Assembly (NCBI GenBank): GCA_946481625.1
Contig: CAMLOZ010000256.1
Location: forward strand, 1 to 5,806
Direction of reading: 5' to 3'
Source: an uncultured Haloferula sp.
Lineage (GTDB): Bacteria > Verrucomicrobiota > Verrucomicrobiae > Verrucomicrobiales > Akkermansiaceae
Length of the DNA stretch: 5,806 nucleotides
This document shows, in pieces, positions 1 to 3,955 of this stretch. The notes below the pieces were generated by a model that made no database searches, was not told where the DNA came from, and was given only the letters and a program-made list of their open reading frames with translations. A program made the position numbers and the translations under genes. Within the stretch, counting starts at the first letter, position 1; the number at the start of each line of letters is the position of its first letter.

Positions 1-434
1 TCGACGCGATCGAGCGCCGCGCCCGGCAAGACGTGGTGCAGCCGGACGACATCCTCGCCTGGTATCGCGTGCGCGACCAGTTCCAGAGCTACATGCTCCA
101 CCAAGGGAAGAAGTTCGTGAAGCGTTTCGACGCGAACACCTACCTTCGCATCAACGACATGTGGTCGCGCTTCGAAGGCACGAACGAAGGCGATGCCGAG
201 TCGCCCCTGGACCTCTTCTCACGCTGCGCCGAAGCCGGCCAGCGCTGGCTGGTCTTCTCGATCGATTCGGACTTCTGCTTCTACCCGGAAGAACAGACCG
301 AGCTGACCAGGCATCTCGAATCGGCGAAAGTGAACGTGATGCACGTCACGGTTCATTCCGACAAGGGCCACGATTCCTTCCTGCTGGAGCCGGACTACTA
401 CACGCCGCACATCTCCTGGATGCTGGGACAGTGA
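1..434 (+). CDS. metX: Homoserine O-acyltransferase (MetX family), C-terminal part, 5' end outside the window
   Basis: About 143 C-terminal residues are visible; the frame is open to the left edge, so the true start lies outside and the GTG at 33 is only an internal valine. MetX enzymes are cytoplasmic alpha/beta-hydrolase-fold proteins that acylate the homoserine hydroxyl (usually from acetyl-CoA, in some members succinyl-CoA) as the first committed step of methionine synthesis. Visible family blocks are SYMLHQGKKFVKRFDANTYL (matching the family pattern SYLxYQGxKFxxRFDANSYL), SDFCFYPEEQ, whose Asp fits the catalytic Asp of the family SSDxLFPxxQ block, and GHDSFLLE near the end, with the catalytic His. 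The nucleophilic Ser region is not in view. Acetyl versus succinyl specificity cannot be decided from this part. The gene converges on the phosphoesterase gene, with 4 nt between stop codons and no obvious terminator. Confidence 0.9.
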   Translation, partial: DAIERRARQDVVQPDDILAWYRVRDQFQSYMLHQGKKFVKRFDANTYLRINDMWSRFEGTNEGDAESPLDLFSRCAEAGQRWLVFSIDSDFCFYPEEQTELTRHLESAKVNVMHVTVHSDKGHDSFLLEPDYYTPHISWMLGQ

Positions 435-438
435 GCTC

Positions 439-1245
439 TCACGCCGGCGATAGCCGCCACGTCCCGAGAACCGCTCCCATGCGGTAATCCGCGCTCTCCT
501 CGATCTTCCCGCAGCGGAAATAGCCGTCCTCATACTCCGCCCACCACGCGGGACAGGGGGGCAAGAAGGCACCGAGATTGACCACCAGCTTGCCCTGCCT
601 GTACCAGATGCCGGTGCGGTGGAAGTGACCTTTCACCACGATCTGCGCCTTCGGAAAATAACGCGCCGCGAAGTCCGCGGCGACATCCGCCTGCTGCGTC
701 CATACGCGCAGGATTTCATACGCGCGCCGCGGTGGGCGGATCGCTTCCACAACCCGTTGCCAAAACTTCTGCCCCTTCGGATAAGTCGCCGCCCGCAGCA
801 CGATCGCGATCTCCCTGGCAAGCTCGATCCGCTTGGCGGGATCGTCCACCGCCGCGCCATGCCGTTCCCATAGCTCGGCCACCTGCGCGTGCCGGGCGAA
901 GGCTTCCCGGCTCCATGGCGAACCCTCGGCGAAGAACGCATCGCCGTGGGTGATCAGGATCCGCCCGCCCGCCAGCTCGACCCATCCGGGCCCGGCCCAC
1001 CCGGGATCATGATTCCCCGACAAGAAAACGGCTTCGACGCCCTCCTCCGCGCAGAGCGCCTTCAGATCGCCGAGCATCGCTGCGGATTTCTCGCGGAAGA
1101 TGTTCGCGAGTTCCTGCCAGGTATCCCCGTTGAAGATGACCGTGCCCGCGCCGGCGATCAAAGGGCGCAAGCTTTCCACGGACGCGATGCGCGAGACGCG
1201 GTGGCCGAGATGCAGGTCGGAAAGAATACGGACCGGGGGGGTCAT
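439..1245 (-). CDS. Calcineurin-like metallophosphoesterase
   Basis: A 268-residue protein with the complete dinuclear-metal phosphoesterase set: DLH (D10, H12), NGD (D41), GNHD (77-80), THGD (H100) and GHFH (H207, H209). These residues normally bind two metal ions and hydrolyse phosphomonoesters or diesters. No signal peptide or membrane helix is seen, so it is probably cytoplasmic. Between H100 and the GHFH motif lies an insert of about 100 residues, partly helical and rich in Arg, Trp and Ala (roughly 110-195), that could act as a cap over the active site. The layout loosely resembles LpxH-type UDP-diacylglucosamine pyrophosphatases, but the GNHD motif is the generic form and I cannot assign a substrate. 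The ATG start at 1245 overlaps the stop of the upstream methyltransferase gene (ATGA) and has no Shine-Dalgarno sequence before it, which suggests translational coupling. The reading frame stays open far upstream to 1875, but that part lies antiparallel-frame within the methyltransferase gene and is not family-like. Confidence 0.9.
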   Translation of the reverse strand: MTPPVRILSDLHLGHRVSRIASVESLRPLIAGAGTVIFNGDTWQELANIFREKSAAMLGDLKALCAEEGVEAVFLSGNHDPGWAGPGWVELAGGRILITHGDAFFAEGSPWSREAFARHAQVAELWERHGAAVDDPAKRIELAREIAIVLRAATYPKGQKFWQRVVEAIRPPRRAYEILRVWTQQADVAADFAARYFPKAQIVVKGHFHRTGIWYRQGKLVVNLGAFLPPCPAWWAEYEDGYFRCGKIEESADYRMGAVLGTWRLSPA

Positions 1246-1838
1246 TTGGAGGCGAGGGTCCGCTGCCTGACAGCTTCGTAAAGGCAGACACCGGCGGAGA
1301 CCGAGACGTTCAGGCATTCCACCTTCCCGGCCATCGGGAGCTTGGCGAGGAAATCGCAATTCTCTTCGGTGAGCCGGCGCATTCCTTTTTCCTCCGCGCC
1401 CAGCACCAGCGCCAGGGGGCCTTTCAAATCGAGATCGTAGAGCAGCTTGTCCGCATGATCCGAAGTACCGACGATCCACACCCCGGCCTTCTTCAGGTGC
1501 TCCATCGTCCGGGCGAGGTTCGTGACCTGCACGAAGGGCACATGATCCGCGGCACCCACGGAAATCCGCCGTACCGTTTCCGTGATCCCGACCGCCTTGT
1601 CCTTTGGCGCGACCACGGCATGCACGCCCGCGCCATCCGCGCTGCGGAGGATGGCACCCAGATTGTGCGGATCCTGCACGCAGTCGAGGATGAGGAGGAA
1701 GGGCGCGGTCTTCTCCGCCACGAGTTGCATCAGATCGTCTTCGTCCAAGCTCGGGACGGACGACGCATCGCCCTGCGGCTCGTGACGGCGGGCGTGGCGG
1801 TTTTCCCGGGCTTCGTGCTCGCGGCGGCGGGGCTTCAT
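1242..1838 (-). CDS. rlmB: SpoU/TrmH family RNA 2'-O-ribose methyltransferase, RlmB-like, short N-terminus
   Basis: The 198-residue product contains the full SPOUT (knotted) methyltransferase domain. Motif 1 is [20 protein letters not shown] (51-70, with N59 and R65), motif 2 is [13 protein letters not shown] (144-156, with E149), and motif 3 is [20 protein letters not shown] (169-188, with N177). Motif 3 is close to the RlmB/TrmH group, which uses S-adenosylmethionine to methylate a ribose 2'-OH; RlmB acts on G2251 of 23S rRNA. The family usually carries an L30e-like RNA-binding domain of about 70-90 residues in front. Here there is only a basic tail of about 25 residues rich in Arg, His and Lys, then an acidic linker. 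Another TrmH-type target is therefore possible. I chose ATG 1838; a TTG at 1886 would add 16 unremarkable residues, and neither start has a clear ribosome binding site. It is the first gene of a two-gene operon with the phosphoesterase. Confidence 0.87.
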   Translation of the reverse strand: MKPRRREHEARENRHARRHEPQGDASSVPSLDEDDLMQLVAEKTAPFLLILDCVQDPHNLGAILRSADGAGVHAVVAPKDKAVGITETVRRISVGAADHVPFVQVTNLARTMEHLKKAGVWIVGTSDHADKLLYDLDLKGPLALVLGAEEKGMRRLTEENCDFLAKLPMAGKVECLNVSVSAGVCLYEAVRQRTLASK

Positions 1839-1910
1839 GGCGCGGGAGAATGGGCATACGCACCCCGCGGTGCAAGAGCGCCGCAAGCGGAAGACCGGCT
1901 TATCGCGGGA

Positions 1911-1956
1911 AAAGAAAAACCCGCCGGCACCGTTGGGGGGAACGAGGGCGGCGGGT
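1911..1956 (-). terminator. Probable intrinsic terminator downstream of the 2129-2632 membrane gene
   Basis: On the - strand, an 8-bp stem (ACCCGCCG at 1949-1956 pairing with CGGCGGGT at 1919-1926) is followed at once by a T-rich run at 1919-1911 (TTTTTCTTT). The 22-nt loop can form an inner 4-bp helix (1931-1934 with 1941-1944) around a six-base loop. The element lies about 170 nt past the stop of the only upstream - strand gene and just before the methyltransferase gene, so it plausibly separates the two transcription units. The large interrupted loop makes it weaker than the one at 3261-3300. Confidence 0.6.
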
Positions 1957-2128
1957 GTTTCCGTGGGGGTCTTCGTCCGGGGGGAGACGAAGTTCGGGGG
2001 GATCTTGCAAACTCGGCCGGCGGGGGGATGCGGCGTTGCTTACGGGATCACCATGTCCGATTTCACCCCCGCCCGCTATCACGCAATCGCGGAGCCGTGA
2101 ACGCACGTATCCGCCGACCTCGGCCTCT
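1957..2128. other. Non-coding spacer with G-tracts and a 7-bp hairpin
   Basis: This stretch, the 3' flank of the membrane gene, shows no convincing gene. It contains runs of five or six G on the + strand beginning at 1965, 1979, 1996 and 2022, plus one at 1935 inside the terminator loop. CTTCGTC at 1971-1977 pairs with GACGAAG at 1986-1992 around an 8-nt G-rich loop; there is no T-run after it on either strand, so it is a hairpin rather than a terminator. It may form the structured 3' untranslated end of the membrane-gene transcript. Confidence 0.5.
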
Positions 2129-2632
2129 TCAATCTCCCCGGTCCAGGGCGTAGGCGGTCATCACCCCGGCTGCAATCGCAACCCCCATGAAGACCGGCGC
2201 ACCGAGGACAAACATCCCCGCGCCGGCATGACCGGACAGCAACGCGAACACGGTGCCGGTGATGTACACCAGCAGCGGCATCCCTATGCCCCAGAAGATC
2301 GCGTTGCGACCGGCCAGCAGCGAACCCGAAAGGGAAACCAGAAATGCCATTGCCACCGACCCCAAGGCCATCACGAGCGCTTGGCCGGCCCAACCGGAAT
2401 CGCCGGGAGCAAACCACACGCCCGCAGCTCCGCCGAAAAGCAGCGCCCCGCCGAAGGCGATCACGCTCGCGATGATCCCCTCGCGCGAACCCGTCCAGAG
2501 ACCCGGCTTACGCGACCCCTCGAGGTCGCCATCCCGGGGATCCCCACCGCCGGGCGGACCGGAACGCACCATGAAGGAGCTGCGGTCGGGGCCTTCCGGG
2601 AATTCCAACGGGAGGGGGAGCTTCGTGGTCAT
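2129..2632 (-). CDS. Small four-helix membrane protein, unknown function (paralogue B)
   Basis: A 167-residue protein that I do not recognise as a named family. The first 50 or so residues are hydrophilic, rich in Pro, Gly and Asp, and probably disordered. Four hydrophobic segments follow, at about 53-74, 83-106, 111-133 and 138-161, with very short loops and a short charged C-terminus. Notable blocks are ALLFGGAAGVWF, SGSLLAGRN, WGIGMPLLVY and GAPVF..AAGVM. These same blocks occur in the protein encoded just upstream (2720-3124), so the two are paralogues; the long N-terminal extension is the main difference. I chose ATG 2632, preceded by GGAGGT; the adjacent in-frame GTG at 2635 adds one residue and would sit too close to that site. 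Small Gly/Ala-rich helices suggest a compact integral inner-membrane protein, but no catalytic or transport signature is visible. Confidence 0.8.
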   Translation of the reverse strand: MTTKLPLPLEFPEGPDRSSFMVRSGPPGGGDPRDGDLEGSRKPGLWTGSREGIIASVIAFGGALLFGGAAGVWFAPGDSGWAGQALVMALGSVAMAFLVSLSGSLLAGRNAIFWGIGMPLLVYITGTVFALLSGHAGAGMFVLGAPVFMGVAIAAGVMTAYALDRGD

Positions 2633-2635
2633 CAC

Positions 2636-2641
2636 ACCTCC
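2636..2641 (-). promoter_or_regulatory. Ribosome binding site GGAGGT for the 2129-2632 gene
   Basis: The - strand reads GGAGGT, then GTG ATG. The GGAGG core ends four bases before ATG 2632 and one base before GTG 2635, which favours the ATG. It is the only textbook Shine-Dalgarno site before a gene start in this window. Confidence 0.55.
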
Positions 2642-2647
2642 AATCGC

Positions 2648-2664
2648 AATCGGGTAACCCGATT
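2648..2664. promoter_or_regulatory. Perfect 17-bp dyad, possible operator
   Basis: AATCGGGT, a central A, then ACCCGATT form a perfect inverted repeat with 8-bp arms. It sits 15 bp upstream of the start codon region of the 2129-2632 gene, between the ribosome binding site and a possible promoter whose -10 box it overlaps. A dyad of this size and place is typical of a site for a dimeric regulator. No T-run follows on the - strand, so it does not look like a terminator for the upstream gene. Binding protein unknown. Confidence 0.45.
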
Positions 2665-2669
2665 TTCAA
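2656..2669 (-). repeat. 14-bp inverted repeat, left copy
   Basis: The - strand reads TTGAAAATCGGGTT, identical over 14 bases to + strand 3301-3314. This copy overlaps one arm of the 17-bp dyad and the possible -10 box of the 2129-2632 gene. The bases on both sides of the match differ between copies. Confidence 0.5.
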
Positions 2670-2690
2670 AATTAACGAAATATCGACCAA
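2662..2690 (-). promoter_or_regulatory. Possible sigma-70-type promoter for the 2129-2632 gene
   Basis: On the - strand TTGGTC (2690-2685) and GAAAAT (2667-2662) are spaced by 17 bp in an AT-rich patch. They match the consensus boxes at 3 of 6 and 4 of 6 positions, so the call is weak. A start near 2655 would fall inside the dyad and leave a short leader to the ribosome binding site. Confidence 0.28.
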
Positions 2691-2719
2691 CCCTGAATCT
2701 TCAGCGCTGGCGAGTCTCT

Positions 2720-3124
2720 TCAAACACGCTGGCCGCGGGAAAAGAGGCCGTCGATGAAGAACGCGCTCATGACCCCGGCTGCAAAGCTGAGACCAAGGAA
2801 GAGCGGTGCTCCGTAAGCGAGACTGATCGCGCCGTCCCGTCCGGAAACGAGGGCCATCAAGGTGCCTCCAAGATAGACCAGAAGGGGCATTCCGATGCCC
2901 CATCGGACGGGATTCCGCCCGAAAATCAGGGATCCGAGGATGGATACGACGGCACCCATGCCGAGCGCGCCGAGGGAGAGCTGGAGGGATCTGGCCAGGA
3001 AAGATTCGGAGACAAGACCGGTGCCGAACCAGTTTCCGGCAGCACCGCCGAAGAGCAGCGCCGAAGCGAGGACGAACAGCGATGCAGACCACTTGCAGGT
3101 CCTCGAAGCCGTGGATGGCCTCAT
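2720..3124 (-). CDS. Small four-helix membrane protein, unknown function (paralogue A)
   Basis: A 134-residue protein with a short basic N-terminus and four hydrophobic segments at about 13-33, 44-66, 74-95 and 99-121, ending in a charged tail. It shares ALLFGGAAGNWF, LGSLIFGRN, WGIGMPLLVY, GAP.F.G and AAGVM with the next protein downstream (2129-2632). I count about 52 identical positions in about 100 aligned residues, with one 2-residue gap, so the pair arose by tandem duplication; codon choice in the shared blocks differs, which argues against a recent copy. ATG 3124 is chosen because GGTGGA lies seven bases upstream; an in-frame GTG at 3172 would add 16 residues from DNA that looks like the promoter region. 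The gene ends 87 bp before the start of its paralogue, with no terminator between them, so read-through is possible. Function unknown; integral membrane location inferred from hydrophobicity. Confidence 0.8.
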   Translation of the reverse strand: MRPSTASRTCKWSASLFVLASALLFGGAAGNWFGTGLVSESFLARSLQLSLGALGMGAVVSILGSLIFGRNPVRWGIGMPLLVYLGGTLMALVSGRDGAISLAYGAPLFLGLSFAAGVMSAFFIDGLFSRGQRV

Positions 3125-3131
3125 GAGGATT

Positions 3132-3137
3132 TCCACC
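3132..3137 (-). promoter_or_regulatory. Possible ribosome binding site GGTGGA for the 2720-3124 gene
   Basis: The - strand reads GGTGGA and then seven bases before ATG 3124. It is an imperfect Shine-Dalgarno match at normal spacing and is the reason for preferring this ATG over GTG 3172. Confidence 0.4.
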
Positions 3138-3260
3138 GTAGGCCCGGTTGTAAATTTAGATCCCCCGATCACGCCGTTCAGAAAAACCCAAAATTACCTG
3201 TTAGTGCAAGCTTTAATGTTCTGAAATTTTTAGAAAACCTTCCGGTCACGATCGCTTCTC
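3138..3260 (-). promoter_or_regulatory. AT-rich upstream region of the 2720-3124 gene, probable promoter region
   Basis: This is the most AT-rich stretch of an otherwise GC-rich window and lies between the two-component operon terminator and the membrane gene. On the - strand it contains TAAATT (3157-3152), a weak -10 candidate lacking a good -35, and further upstream TTGCAC and several A/T runs around 3180-3240. An imperfect dyad TTCT...AGAA lies near 3219-3235. Because a terminator precedes it, the membrane gene must have its own promoter somewhere here; the exact boxes cannot be fixed by eye. Confidence 0.4.
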
Positions 3261-3300
3261 TAAAAAACGGGGCTTCATTCCTCGAGAATGAGCCCCGTTC
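3261..3300 (-). terminator. Strong intrinsic terminator of the two-component operon
   Basis: On the - strand, AACGGGGCT (3299-3291) pairs with AGCCCCGTT (3274-3266). The stem continues, after a single unpaired base, with CATTC/GAATG (3290-3286 with 3280-3276) around a 5-nt loop, giving 14 base pairs in all. A T-run follows directly at 3267-3262. There is no T-run on the + side, so it works for - strand transcription. It begins 38 nt beyond the response-regulator stop codon. Confidence 0.87.
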
Positions 3301-3314
3301 TTGAAAATCGGGTT
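3301..3314 (+). repeat. 14-bp inverted repeat, right copy
   Basis: TTGAAAATCGGGTT, inverted relative to the copy at 2656-2669. It lies directly beside the two-component terminator. Just after it, CCGGC (3315-3319) and GCCGG (3324-3328) form a short dyad around ATGA. Together the two copies bracket the 2720-3124 gene and its promoter region. Confidence 0.5.
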
Positions 3315-3337
3315 CCGGCATGAGCCGGGTTCGCCGT

Positions 3338-3955
3338 TCAAAGCCGGATGATACCACGCTGCAGCGACACCGACACGGCTTCCGCCCGGTCGTGCACGCC
3401 GAGCTTTTGGAAGAGCGACTTCATGTGCGTCTTCACCGTCTCCTCGGAAATGAACATGGCCGAGGCCATTTCCTTGTTCGTCCGCCCGCGCGACACCAAG
3501 CGCAGCACGTCCAGTTCCCGCGGGGTGAGACTGGGGCGAATCAAGCGGTCGGCGAGTCGTGACGCGATGGCTTGGGGCAGGTGGCGCTCGCCTTCATGGA
3601 TCTGCCTTACCGCGGCGACCAACTCCTCGCTCGTGGTGTCCTTCAGCAGATAGCCGCGCGCACCGGCCTCCAAGGCGCGGAAGATATCTTCCTCGTTGTC
3701 GTACGTGGTGAGGACCAACACCCGTACTGCCGGATCGCGCGCGACGAGGTCTTTGATCGTCTGGATGCCATCGCCATCCGGCATGCGCAGGTCCAAGATG
3801 TAAACATCCGCCGCCTCCGCAGACTCGATGACCTCGCGGCCACAACCGGCTTCCGCCACCACCTTGAGATCGGGCTGGCTGTCGAGAATCGCCGCGAGCC
3901 CCGCACGCAGCGGCGGATGATCGTCGGCCAGGAAAATGCGGATGGCTTTCTTCAT
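3338..3955 (-). CDS. NarL/FixJ-family response regulator
   Basis: A full-length 205-residue DNA-binding response regulator. The receiver domain (about 4-120) has the acidic pair D11-D12, the phosphoacceptor D55 in YILDLRMPDGDG, T83 in LTTYDN, and K105 in GYLLKD, so all phosphotransfer residues are present. A linker leads to a LuxR/GerE-type helix-turn-helix at about 142-205 with LTPRELDVLRLVSRGRTNKE and ETVKTHMKSLFQKLG. Family knowledge: phosphorylation by the cognate kinase promotes dimerisation and promoter binding. Its ATG at 3955 overlaps the kinase stop codon (ATGA) and has no Shine-Dalgarno sequence, so translation is probably coupled to that of the kinase. The reading frame runs open far upstream, but that part is antisense-frame noise within the kinase gene. 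The target genes cannot be read from the sequence. Confidence 0.96.
   Translation of the reverse strand: MKKAIRIFLADDHPPLRAGLAAILDSQPDLKVVAEAGCGREVIESAEAADVYILDLRMPDGDGIQTIKDLVARDPAVRVLVLTTYDNEEDIFRALEAGARGYLLKDTTSEELVAAVRQIHEGERHLPQAIASRLADRLIRPSLTPRELDVLRLVSRGRTNKEMASAMFISEETVKTHMKSLFQKLGVHDRAEAVSVSLQRGIIRL

Noticed and set aside
1246..1875. Upstream extension of the phosphoesterase frame
   Set aside because: It overlaps the methyltransferase gene in another frame and has no family resemblance, whereas the DxH motif begins 10 residues after ATG 1245.
2052..2099. 15-codon + strand mini-frame starting ATG TCC GAT TTC, with protein-like codon use
   Set aside because: It looks like a plausible N-terminus but stops after 15 codons, has no ribosome binding site, and no continuation was seen in other frames. 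It could be a relic or chance; not enough to call a gene.
2633..2719. The 17-bp dyad as an intrinsic terminator for the 2720-3124 gene
   Set aside because: On the - strand the dyad is followed by GCGATTGG, not a T-run, and a perfect dyad with one central base cannot form a good hairpin loop without opening pairs.
1850..3304. Long + strand open frame (484 codons) across the membrane-gene region
   Set aside because: It runs antisense to both paralogous membrane genes, through two terminators and the AT-rich spacers. Its translation is charged, Gly/Pro/Arg-rich, low-complexity text with no recognisable motif; high GC makes such frames common.
3315..3328. Short CCGGC-ATGA-GCCGG hairpin beside the terminator
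   Set aside because: Only 5 bp, no T-run, and next to a much stronger terminator; such GC dyads are expected in this composition.
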